From: Rheinheimera salexigens | GTDB taxonomy: Bacteria; Pseudomonadota; Gammaproteobacteria; Enterobacterales; Alteromonadaceae | Assembly (NCBI RefSeq): GCF_001752395.1 | Contig: NZ_MKEK01000001.1 | Span: 2,533,147 to 2,597,146 of the forward strand | Direction: 5' to 3' | Length of the DNA stretch: 64,000 nt | Shown here: piece by piece, positions 56,881 to 64,000 of the stretch | How positions within the stretch are numbered: the first letter of the stretch is position 1 | How the letters are laid out: every line of letters starts with the position of its first letter | The notes under the pieces: model-generated | Seen by the model: only the letters and a program-made list of their open reading frames with translations | Databases searched by the model: none | What the model was told of the DNA's origin: nothing | Position numbers and translations under genes: made by a program

Positions 56881-57152
56881 TTTAAGCGCGGGCTTAAAGC
56901 ATTTATTTCATGCCTAAGTACTGCCTGGGATTTGTGCTGATACTTTGCGGCTTAAGTTACCGCTAAACTACAATTAAGGCTTAAAAGCCATTTGCTTTAA
57001 GTCAATAATAAGTCTTTAAGTTGCTTTTAATTTATCTAAAGTACATAGTAAGTCCATCAAGCAGTATGGGTATTACTACAATGCGTTTTAGCAATAAGTG
57101 CTAATTTATTCATTAGTAAGCTTCTCTTAACACTATTATAAATAAGAGTATT

Positions 57153-57854
57153 ATGAAGTTAGACACATCTAAAGTTTCAATTAAGACTTCGTTGGCTTCG
57201 TGTTTTGGTTCAAATTTTCAAGACTTAAACGGCAGCCAAGATTTCCTTGATGAGTTAGCCACAATGGCACAAGAAATTACTGTTGAAGCAAACTCATATC
57301 TTTTTAAAGAGAGTGATGCTAGCAATTTTGTCTATATCCCAATTTCTGGCGTCATCATGCTTGAAAGATCGACTGCAAGAGGCTCGCGACATGTTTTTGC
57401 TTTTTTATTTACCGGTAATTTAATTGGTTTATCTGAATTTTCGTTTTATACCTTTAGCGCTAAATCTGTTTCGAATTCAACCATAGTGAAAATAAACAAA
57501 GATTTAATAAAAAATGTGTTCGAACGCCACCCACAAATTGCCAAGCGTTTTCATGAATATACCAATATGGTATTAAATTATATTTTAGATCAATTGTTTA
57601 TCATGGGACAAAAAACCGCCCACCAACGATTAGCGTTATTTTTATTAGATATGGAAAAAAGAATTGGCCATGGTACCAAGAAGTTCTTTTTACCTATGAG
57701 CAGACAAGATATTGCCGACTACTTAGGTATGTCGCTAGAAACCACCAGCCGAGGTTTTACTAGTCTTAAAAGTAAAGGCTTAATTTCTATAGAAAGTAAT
57801 TACAGTATTACATTGTTAGATCCGGTTGCTTTAGCCGAATTTGGCGATAATTAA
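57153..57854 (+). CDS. Crp/Fnr-family transcriptional regulator
   Basis: 233 residues: a cyclic nucleotide-binding-like beta-roll (about 40-125) and a C-terminal Crp helix-turn-helix (SRQDIADYLGMSLETTSRGFTSLKSKGLI, about 183-211). Only one Cys (17) is present, so the FNR iron-sulfur Cys set is missing and the ligand is something else. The recognition helix contains ETTSR, as in FNR (E..SR), which reads TTGAT/ATCAA half-sites. That agrees with the palindromes found in this island. Divergent from etfBA. Confidence 0.88.
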   Translation: MKLDTSKVSIKTSLASCFGSNFQDLNGSQDFLDELATMAQEITVEANSYLFKESDASNFVYIPISGVIMLERSTARGSRHVFAFLFTGNLIGLSEFSFYTFSAKSVSNSTIVKINKDLIKNVFERHPQIAKRFHEYTNMVLNYILDQLFIMGQKTAHQRLALFLLDMEKRIGHGTKKFFLPMSRQDIADYLGMSLETTSRGFTSLKSKGLISIESNYSITLLDPVALAEFGDN

Positions 57855-57877
57855 TTCGTTTGTTTTTACATTAACAA

Positions 57878-57914
57878 AACAATGACAGCTAAATATGCCT
57901 TAACTGTCATTGTT
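57878..57914 (+). terminator. Probable terminator hairpin of the Crp/Fnr gene
   Basis: An 11-bp perfect stem AACAATGACAG (57878-57888) with CTGTCATTGTT (57904-57914), 15-nt loop, 24 bp after the stop. The T-tract is weak. Confidence 0.6.
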
Positions 57915-57975
57915 CTCGATGCTTTTAACGCAGTGCTTTTATTGACCTACTTGGATTACTAAATGCTTGGTGTTT

Positions 57976-59100
57976 TTAGTTTTTTTTAACAGCCCACTGC
58001 TGCAACACTTCGTTAGTATGCTGACCAAATTCTGGTAAGTTAAAGTTAGCTTGGCCAGGTTCGTTACGGTATTTTATGGGTATGCCTAGATGATAACTTC
58101 CCTGCTCATCCTGCAATAACATATCTCTTTGTTGTAAATGCGGGTCACGTATCGCTTCGTTAAGAGAGCGCACCGGTGACCAACACACATCGATTTCAGC
58201 TAAAAATGCTTGCCAATATGCCATGGGTTTAGCGGCAAAGGTTGTGGCTAAGAAATCTTTTACGGGTTGTTGCACTTCACCTGGAGGTTGCTTACACAAC
58301 TCAATTAAATCTGGCCGTTGCAGTGCATTAAGCAGGTTCTCAACAAATTTAATTTCACTGCCGCCTAAGGTTAAATAATGCTGATCAGCCGTTGCATAAA
58401 TTTGATAAAATGCTGCCCCGCCCCAGCTACGCTCTTGTTTTACCACAGGCGAACGATTTTCTACGAAGGGAGGCCCCATAACATTTGGGTACCAAGCGAT
58501 TAAAGAATCTTGCATAGAAATATCGAGATAATCACCTTTACCGGTTTGTTGTTTCTTTAACAACGCCATTAACACACCCGAAAACGCCATTAAGCTGCCT
58601 GCCATATCAGCTACTGGCATACCGGGCATTGCCGGTTTACCGTCTTGGCCTTCATTAATAAACACCGCACCAGAATCAGCTTGAATGCTAAGATCATGTG
58701 CTGGTTTTAAGGCCTTGCTGCCCGTTTGGCCATAGGCAGAAATAGAACAATACACAATGCCTGGGTTAACCGTTTTAACCACATCGTAATCTAAACCCAA
58801 GCGCTGCATAACGCCCGGTCGAAACGCTTCAATTACTACATCGGCCGTCTGACACAGCTTAAGAAAATCAGCTTTACCCGTTGCGGACTTTAGATCCAAG
58901 TTAATACTTTTTTTACCACGGTATACATTACGAAACCATACTGAATGACCGTTTTGCTTTAGCCCAACGGCTCGCACAGGCTCGGCATAAGGAGGCTCTA
59001 ACGCCACTACCTCTGCACCATGATCAGCCATCATCATGCTAAAGTGTGGTCCCGGTAAAAACAGTGATAAATCGAGTACTCGGATCCCTTGTAGCTTCAT
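57976..59100 (-). CDS. Family III (CaiB/BaiF) CoA-transferase
   Basis: 374 residues: start MKLQGIRVLDLSLFLPGPHFSMMMADHGAEVVALEPP, then YRGKKSINLDLKS, VIEAFRPGVMQRLGLDY, the likely catalytic Asp in PAHDLSIQA, and AGSLMAFSGVLMALL. The family moves CoA between organic acids or racemises methylacyl-CoA. The HDLS context also occurs in alpha-methylacyl-CoA racemases, so racemisation is an alternative. It is separated from the next CoA-transferase by a terminator and so is transcribed alone. Confidence 0.88.
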   Translation of the reverse strand: MKLQGIRVLDLSLFLPGPHFSMMMADHGAEVVALEPPYAEPVRAVGLKQNGHSVWFRNVYRGKKSINLDLKSATGKADFLKLCQTADVVIEAFRPGVMQRLGLDYDVVKTVNPGIVYCSISAYGQTGSKALKPAHDLSIQADSGAVFINEGQDGKPAMPGMPVADMAGSLMAFSGVLMALLKKQQTGKGDYLDISMQDSLIAWYPNVMGPPFVENRSPVVKQERSWGGAAFYQIYATADQHYLTLGGSEIKFVENLLNALQRPDLIELCKQPPGEVQQPVKDFLATTFAAKPMAYWQAFLAEIDVCWSPVRSLNEAIRDPHLQQRDMLLQDEQGSYHLGIPIKYRNEPGQANFNLPEFGQHTNEVLQQWAVKKN

Positions 59101-59233
59101 AATAATTTCCTAATTCATGCTGTAAATATTTTATATAAGTTCGGTTTAAGCGCGGTATAAATACTATTTCAGTGCTATATAAGTACTACAGAAGTGCTCT
59201 ATAACTGCTATATCAGTCCTTAGCCGCCGTTAA

Positions 59234-59259
59234 AAAAGGCAGCTAAATAGCTGCCTTTT
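59234..59259 (-). terminator. Rho-independent terminator of the CoA-pathway operon
   Basis: A 12-bp stem around AAAGGCAGCTA / TAGCTGCCTTT, followed on the minus strand by TTTTTTAACG. It lies about 34 bp after the last gene of the operon running from 63968 to 59293. Confidence 0.85.
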
Positions 59260-59292
59260 ACGCTGTTAAAAAAACGCACTTTTATAGGCAGA

Positions 59293-60483
59293 CTAAATGG
59301 CGCCATCAGCCTTTAAATTGGCAATATCATCAGCACTATAGCCTAGCGAACCTAACAAATCGTTAGTATCACACCCCATAGGACCTGCCGCTTTACCTGC
59401 CATACGTTGACCGTCTACTTTTATTGGGCAGCCTAAAACTTGCATGTCATGTTTTTCAGGATGCTTAACGGTTCTTACCATACCGATATCATGGATATAC
59501 GGATTTTGTAACGCTTGCGGCAAATCTAACACTGGCGCGCAAGGGATCTGGCCTTTAAGGTGCTCTAACCAATAATCGGTATTATGCGCACTAAGCGCAC
59601 GGTCAATCTCGGTGGTGAGTAAATCTCTATTGTCACGACGCTGAGCGACTGTAGCAAAACGTTCTTGCTTTAACGTCGCGTCATCCAATAAATCGACCAG
59701 TACATGCCAAAACTTATCTGTCATCGCCATTAAGAATATATAACCATCGGCGGTTTTATATAGCTGACAAGGCACTGTTGCCGGGTGTGCTGATCGGGCT
59801 AGTCGCTCTGTAACATGGCCTTGGTTAAAGTACCATGTTGCTGGGTAAGACAACTGGTGTAAGGCGACATCGAATAACGACACGTCAACATCTCGGCCTT
59901 GGCCTGTGCGATGCGCACCAAGTAACGCTGACGTTAAGCCTAATGACGCCACCGCACCAGTCATAAAGTCAATCATCGACACACCAAAGCGTGCGGGTGG
60001 TTGATCGGGCTCACCGGTTAGCGACATTAAGCCGGCTTCGGCTTGCATTAAATAATCGTAGCCAGGCCAGCTAGCACGGTCATTATCGCGGCCATAAGCG
60101 GATAAGTGGCCACAAACGATTTTCGGATTAATATGTTTTAATTTATCATAAGTAATGCCGAGTTTTTCGGGTTGATCACCGCGTAAATTGTTGGTCACGG
60201 CATCAGCTGTTTTAACCAGCTTTTCAAAAACAGCCCGACCAGAGTCACTTTTAAGATCTAAAGTTAAACTTTTTTTATTTAAGTTAAAGGTTTGAAAGAA
60301 GTAACTATCATTTTCACCTAAAAAAAATGGCCCGGTTTGCCGAGATACATCGCCACCAATTTTAGGATTTTCAATTTTAATAACTTCTGCACCTAGATCA
60401 GCTAAAAACATTGATCCATAGGGCCCAGCACCATATTGCTCTACGGCAATAATTCTAATTCCCTCTAGTGGAAGTGTTTTCAT
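59293..60483 (-). CDS. Family III CoA-transferase (dicarboxylate type)
   Basis: 396 residues: LEGIRIIAVEQYGAGPYGSMFLADLGAEVIKIENP, NLNKKSLTLDLKS, NLRGDQPEKLGITYD, the catalytic Asp in GYDYLMQAEAG, and MIDFMTGAVASLGLTSALLGAHRTGQGRDVDVSLFD. Members include succinyl-CoA:mesaconate, itaconate and benzylsuccinate CoA-transferases. With the downstream functions in the operon (acyl-CoA dehydrogenase, MaoC, CitE-like) it likely activates an organic acid at the cost of a CoA donor. It starts 10 bp after the dehydrogenase gene. Confidence 0.9.
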   Translation of the reverse strand: MKTLPLEGIRIIAVEQYGAGPYGSMFLADLGAEVIKIENPKIGGDVSRQTGPFFLGENDSYFFQTFNLNKKSLTLDLKSDSGRAVFEKLVKTADAVTNNLRGDQPEKLGITYDKLKHINPKIVCGHLSAYGRDNDRASWPGYDYLMQAEAGLMSLTGEPDQPPARFGVSMIDFMTGAVASLGLTSALLGAHRTGQGRDVDVSLFDVALHQLSYPATWYFNQGHVTERLARSAHPATVPCQLYKTADGYIFLMAMTDKFWHVLVDLLDDATLKQERFATVAQRRDNRDLLTTEIDRALSAHNTDYWLEHLKGQIPCAPVLDLPQALQNPYIHDIGMVRTVKHPEKHDMQVLGCPIKVDGQRMAGKAAGPMGCDTNDLLGSLGYSADDIANLKADGAI

Positions 60484-60493
60484 GGTTCACCTA

Positions 60494-61669
60494 TTAAATT
60501 TTGTAGCGTTCAACGAGTTGTTTAGCAATGATAATGCGCTGCATTTCATTGGTACCTTCGCCAATACACATCAGCATGGCATCGCGATAAAAGCGCTCTA
60601 TATCATATTCAACTGAATAGCTGTAACCGCCAAAGATACGCATAGCTTCATTGGCACAAAACACACCGGCTTCTGAACCCGCATACTTAGCCATACCCGC
60701 TTCCATATCACAACGCTCACCGGCATCAAATTTAGCCGCGGCTTGCTCAATTAATAAGCGTGCAGCCTCAACTTTTGTTGCCATTTCGCCAAGCTTTAAT
60801 TGAATAGCTTGATGCTGACAAATTGGCTTACCGAAGGTTTCTCGCTCTTGGGCATAGCGTACTGCTAATTCCATCGCACCTAACGCAATACCGGCACCAC
60901 GTGCTGCCACATTAATACGTCCTAGCTCTAAACCACCAATAGCTTGTATGAAGCCTTTACCTTCATCGCCACCAATTAAGTTTGCCGCTGGTACTCTAAA
61001 ATCTTCAAATATCACTTCACAGGTATCAATAGAGCGATAGCCAAACTTTTTCAATTTAGAAACTGTGATCCCTGCTTTAAAGTTACCTTGCTCATCTTTA
61101 GTTTCGACTATAAATAAACTGGTGCCTCGGTGTGCGGGTTTAGCATTTGGATCGGTTTTGACTAATACTGCTAACACGTTGCCGTGTAACGAGTTAGTAA
61201 TCCAAGTCTTACTGCCATTAATAATATAATCGTCACCATCACGCACAGCAGTACTACGAATTGCTTGTAAATCAGTACCGGCATTTGGCTCAGTTAAGGC
61301 AATAGCGCCACGTAACTCACCACTGGCCATTTTAGGTAAAAAATACTCTTTTTGCGCATCAGTGCCACTGCGCTCAATCGCAGAAGCTTGGATTAAGTGT
61401 GAGTTAAAAATCCCACTTGGTGCCATCCAAGCCGAAGAGACTTTCATCACTATTTTGGCGTAAATTGCAGCTGGTAAACCTAAACCACCATAATCTTGGC
61501 TGATAGTGGCACCAAACAGACCTAGCCCTTTCATTTGCTCAACTAAATCTGTTGGGTAGGTATCATTTTGATCATGATCCTGTGCAATAGGTCGAACTTC
61601 ATTTTCAACCCATTTATCAATCATATCTAAGATCGATTGCTCGTCTTCTTTGGTCCAAATATCAGCCAT
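60494..61669 (-). CDS. Acyl-CoA dehydrogenase
   Basis: 391 residues of the ACAD fold: GLFGATISQDYGGLGLP, ALTEPNAGTDLQAIRSTA, GSKTWITNSLHGN, GAMELAVRYAQERETFGKPI, and the C-terminal FGGYSYSVEYDIERFYRDAMLMCIGEGTNEMQRIIIAKQ with the likely catalytic Glu in GEGTNE. It makes the alpha-beta double bond in a CoA ester and passes electrons to the ETF encoded 4 kb away. The substrate is unknown; with MaoC and CitE-like partners a methylsuccinyl-CoA-like ester is possible. Confidence 0.92.
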   Translation of the reverse strand: MADIWTKEDEQSILDMIDKWVENEVRPIAQDHDQNDTYPTDLVEQMKGLGLFGATISQDYGGLGLPAAIYAKIVMKVSSAWMAPSGIFNSHLIQASAIERSGTDAQKEYFLPKMASGELRGAIALTEPNAGTDLQAIRSTAVRDGDDYIINGSKTWITNSLHGNVLAVLVKTDPNAKPAHRGTSLFIVETKDEQGNFKAGITVSKLKKFGYRSIDTCEVIFEDFRVPAANLIGGDEGKGFIQAIGGLELGRINVAARGAGIALGAMELAVRYAQERETFGKPICQHQAIQLKLGEMATKVEAARLLIEQAAAKFDAGERCDMEAGMAKYAGSEAGVFCANEAMRIFGGYSYSVEYDIERFYRDAMLMCIGEGTNEMQRIIIAKQLVERYKI

Positions 61670-61694
61670 GGCTCACCTCGTTTGTCAGTAACTT

Positions 61695-62213
61695 TTAGTA
61701 ATTAACTTTGTCTTCAACAGAATGGCCACGCTTAGCGATAAGTATGGTACGTTTAAAGGTACACACTATTTTGCCATCTTGGTTAAAGCCGGTACTTTTG
61801 GTTACAACGATGCCTGCACCTGGACGTGACTTAGACTCGCGTTTTTCTAATATTTCAGATTCAGCCGTTAAGGTATCGTCTTCAAATAATGGGTAAGTCA
61901 TTTTGATCTCATCCCAACCCAGGTTAGCAATGGCTTTTTGACTAACATCTGTCACACTCATACCCACCATTAACGCGACGGTTAACGGCGAACACACGAT
62001 ACATTTACCAAACTCACTGCCTTTTGCATATTCATCATCAAAATGCATTGGGTGGGTGTTCATGGTTAATAAGGTAAACCAAGTATTATCGGTTTTAGTG
62101 ATAGTACGACCTGGACGGTGCTCATAAATATCACCTACTACGAAATCTTCGTAGTAACGGCCAAAAGTTTCGCGATAACGGTTTTCACTGATTTTTTTTA
62201 CGTTCTGTACCAT
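61695..62213 (-). CDS. MaoC-family enoyl-CoA hydratase (mesaconyl/itaconyl-CoA hydratase-like)
   Basis: 172 residues: FGRYYEDFVVGDIYEHRPGRTITKTDNTWFTLLTMNTHPMHFDDEYA carries the hot-dog catalytic Asp and His. CSPLTVALMVGMSVTDVSQKAIANLGWDEIKMTYPLFEDDTL and EKRESKSRPGAGIV are typical of the subfamily that includes mesaconyl-CoA and itaconyl-CoA hydratases. It hydrates the product of the dehydrogenase encoded next to it, giving a hydroxyacyl-CoA for the CitE-like lyase. Confidence 0.88.
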   Translation of the reverse strand: MVQNVKKISENRYRETFGRYYEDFVVGDIYEHRPGRTITKTDNTWFTLLTMNTHPMHFDDEYAKGSEFGKCIVCSPLTVALMVGMSVTDVSQKAIANLGWDEIKMTYPLFEDDTLTAESEILEKRESKSRPGAGIVVTKSTGFNQDGKIVCTFKRTILIAKRGHSVEDKVNY

Positions 62214-62256
62214 GATTAGATTCTCTCTATTTTTAAATTATAAAAACTAATACTAA

Positions 62257-63072
62257 TTAATGTGCCAAAGCAGCGACTTGTAATATGCGTTGTGATGCTA
62301 AAACGATGGGCCGGTCAATCATGCGGCCATCGACTACCAGCACACCACCACCGGCGGCGTCTGAAGCAGCAATAACTTTTTCGGCATAACTGACTTGTTC
62401 AGCTGTTGGAGTTAGCACCTGATGAATAGTGACAATTTGCACTGGATGAATAGCGGCTTTTGCTGAATAACCTAAGGCTTTAATCCGCTTGGTTTCATCT
62501 ACTAAGCCTGCCTCATCTTTGATATTGATATAAGGCACATCAATTAGCTGCAAGTTGGCTTGCGCAGCAGCGAAAACTAATTGGCTGCGAGCGAAAAGTA
62601 ATGGCTCGTAACTAAAGTCACAGCGCAACTCGGCTGACATATCAGCACCACCAAACATCAGTGCCGACAGTCTTGTTGAAGACTTAGCTATCTGTACCGC
62701 ATTAGTTAAGCCGTCAAGGCTTTCGATTAAGGCTATTAGCTGGATGTTATTATTAACAAAGGCTGTTTCTGCAGCCTTAACATCAGCAGCAGAGCTACAT
62801 TTTGCCAACATGACATAAGCCACATCACTTTGACTAAAAGCCGCTAAATCTTGCTGACCTACGTCGGTATTTACCGGATTAATTCGTACACAAACTTGGT
62901 TATTACCTTTAGCGATATAATCAAGCACAGCCGCCCGAGCGCTGTCTTTTTGATCGGGCAATACAGCGTCTTCTAAATCAATACAGATTAAATCTGCACC
63001 TGCAGCTAAGGCTTTATCAAACCTGTCGCTACGTGAACCCGGTACAAATAATAAAGAACGAATTGCGTTCAT
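62257..63072 (-). CDS. HpcH/HpaI-CitE-like CoA-ester lyase
   Basis: 271 residues of the CitE/malyl-CoA lyase barrel: RSLLFVPGSRSDRFDKALAAGADLICIDLEDAVLPDQKDSAR (Mg-binding Glu/Asp region), VCVRINPVNT, LIALIESLDGLTNA, MFGGADMSAEL and KAAIHPVQI. The family splits 3-hydroxyacyl-CoA such as citramalyl-CoA or malyl-CoA. Together with the CoA-transferase, dehydrogenase and MaoC it fits a route ending in acetyl-CoA plus a keto acid. Confidence 0.88.
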   Translation of the reverse strand: MNAIRSLLFVPGSRSDRFDKALAAGADLICIDLEDAVLPDQKDSARAAVLDYIAKGNNQVCVRINPVNTDVGQQDLAAFSQSDVAYVMLAKCSSAADVKAAETAFVNNNIQLIALIESLDGLTNAVQIAKSSTRLSALMFGGADMSAELRCDFSYEPLLFARSQLVFAAAQANLQLIDVPYINIKDEAGLVDETKRIKALGYSAKAAIHPVQIVTIHQVLTPTAEQVSYAEKVIAASDAAGGGVLVVDGRMIDRPIVLASQRILQVAALAH

Positions 63073-63095
63073 TACTTACGTCCTTCTATGAATGA

Positions 63096-63968
63096 CTATG
63101 CTTTGGTTTTTTGAATTGGCTGAGAAGCAAAGTGCTCAGCTATTTGCTGCCGAGTGGCAAACCAAATATCTGATTTACTGCTGACATAGCGCAAAAATTC
63201 TTCCAAAGCCCAAATACGACCCGGTCGACCGATAATGCGTAAGTGCAAACCTAAACTCATCATCCGAGTTTGCTCAGCACCTTCGGCATATAAGGTATCG
63301 AAGGTATCTTTGGCGTACTTTAACCATGCTTCTGGGGTGTATGATGGTGCAACCCACATTTTCATATCATTAGAATCAAGCGCATAAGGCACAATGATCA
63401 TTTTCTTATCGCTGCCTTCAACGTCATCCCAAAAAGGGGCATCGGCACTGTAATCATCCATGTGATACAGAAAACCTTCTTCTTGTAATAACCGGCGAGT
63501 ATTGGGAGTTAATAAATAACGCGATAACCAACCTAAAGGTCTTTTACCGGTAGTGCTTTCAATACTGGTTACGGCTTTTTGAATAAATTCGCGTTCTTCT
63601 GCTTCATTCATTCTAAATTGGTGGATCCAGCGATAACCGTGAGAACAGGTTTCGTCACCGCGTCTTTTAATGGCTTCAGCTAAATACGGAGCGCGCTCTA
63701 AACTTAACGCAGCAGCAGTCCAAGTTGCTGGAATATTGTATTTATCGAGTAAACCAATAATCCGCGGGCCACCTTCTTTAATACCGTATTGATAGTTAGA
63801 CTCGTTGCCATAGTTACGAATTGGCTTTCTTAAATGCACTTGTAACTCGTCAACAGGTTCCATCCCTGGATCCCCGTCTTTTACGCTGTACTCAGAACCT
63901 TCTTCGACATTAACAACGATAGAAAGCGCTAATTTTGCTTGCTTTGGCCATGCATATTGTTGACTCAT
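63096..63968 (-). CDS. Polysaccharide deacetylase-family amidohydrolase (PuuE/cyclic imidase-like)
   Basis: 290 residues with the NodB-like fold in the PuuE variety: VVNVEEGSEYS, GPRIIGLLDKYNIPATW, CSHGYRWIHQFRMNE, RPLGWLSRYLLTPNTRRLLQEEGF, and GLHLRIIGRPGRI near the C-terminus. The EEG.E and SHGYRW motifs match allantoinase (PuuE) and cyclic-imide hydrolase relatives rather than sugar deacetylases. It probably hydrolyses a cyclic or linear C-N bond, releasing an acid for CoA activation. First gene of the operon visible here; its promoter lies at the window edge. Confidence 0.82.
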   Translation of the reverse strand: MSQQYAWPKQAKLALSIVVNVEEGSEYSVKDGDPGMEPVDELQVHLRKPIRNYGNESNYQYGIKEGGPRIIGLLDKYNIPATWTAAALSLERAPYLAEAIKRRGDETCSHGYRWIHQFRMNEAEEREFIQKAVTSIESTTGKRPLGWLSRYLLTPNTRRLLQEEGFLYHMDDYSADAPFWDDVEGSDKKMIIVPYALDSNDMKMWVAPSYTPEAWLKYAKDTFDTLYAEGAEQTRMMSLGLHLRIIGRPGRIWALEEFLRYVSSKSDIWFATRQQIAEHFASQPIQKTKA

Positions 63969-64000
63969 AACGGTTCCAACTTAATAAATGACTTATCTAA

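Noticed and set aside
56992..57005. TTGCTTTAAGTCAA upstream of the Crp/Fnr gene as an autoregulatory site
   Set aside because: One half-site is broken (TTGC) and the centre differs from all other sites; too weak to call.
1..64000. CRISPR array, insertion sequence, tRNA or phage genes
   Set aside because: Scanned by eye on both strands; no spaced short repeats, transposase/integrase motifs or cloverleaf-like genes were recognised.

Overview
The window looks like a chromosomal stretch of a free-living, probably aquatic gammaproteobacterium of the Alteromonadales/Chromatiales type (Rheinheimera, Alishewanella or Arsukibacterium-like). This is inferred from protein styles: DUF3087, a YnjBCDF-type operon, TonB receptors, a GlyGly-CTERM-like tail and many c-di-GMP/PAS domains. 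Base composition is moderate, with clearly AT-richer patches. No rRNA, tRNA, CRISPR array, transposase or integrase gene was recognised.

1-8 kb, metal handling and efflux. A copper-type P1B ATPase (cut by the left edge) follows a MerR regulator that has its own 19-bp-spacer promoter. A glutaredoxin-MauE fusion is divergent. Next come an RND adaptor/pump pair and a DUF3087 membrane protein. 8-12.5 kb is one huge sensor protein with a LOV-type blue-light domain, GGDEF and EAL.

13-31 kb. A DoxX-like protein is followed by a cargo block (two-component system with a frameshifted hybrid kinase, and a large InlB-repeat surface protein). The block is bracketed by two near-identical 208-bp direct repeats: the 3' end of a fatty-acid hydroxylase gene and a stray copy of it. 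Beyond lies a tight minus-strand operon: hydroxylase, CDP-alcohol phosphatidyltransferase, YnjD, YnjC, YnjB, DUF547. A TVP38-flavoprotein fusion and a siderophore-type TonB receptor sit upstream on the same strand.

31-37 kb. A small secreted protein is followed by a second cargo slot. A 515-residue protein of unknown function, possibly an immunity effector, is flanked by a stray 3' fragment of an outer-membrane protein gene and the intact gene. An exported DsrE protein and a secreted amidohydrolase follow.

37.6-64 kb is a catabolic island of unknown substrate. It holds a GntR/UTRA regulator, an aldehyde dehydrogenase, a nitrilase-fold protein without its catalytic Lys and Cys, DUF1330, DUF3598, VOC and FAD-oxidase proteins, two MFS carriers, an SDR, a ketosteroid-dehydrogenase-like flavoprotein, DUF1838, a TonB receptor and ETF alpha/beta. 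It also has a Crp/Fnr regulator, two family III CoA-transferases, an acyl-CoA dehydrogenase, a MaoC hydratase, a CitE-like lyase and a PuuE-like deacetylase. The last group suggests CoA activation, dehydrogenation, hydration and C-C cleavage of a dicarboxylic intermediate, with electrons going to ETF. FNR-like palindromes (TTGAyATTTrTCAA) occur in front of at least four transcription units here, which makes the Crp/Fnr protein at 57153 the likely common regulator.
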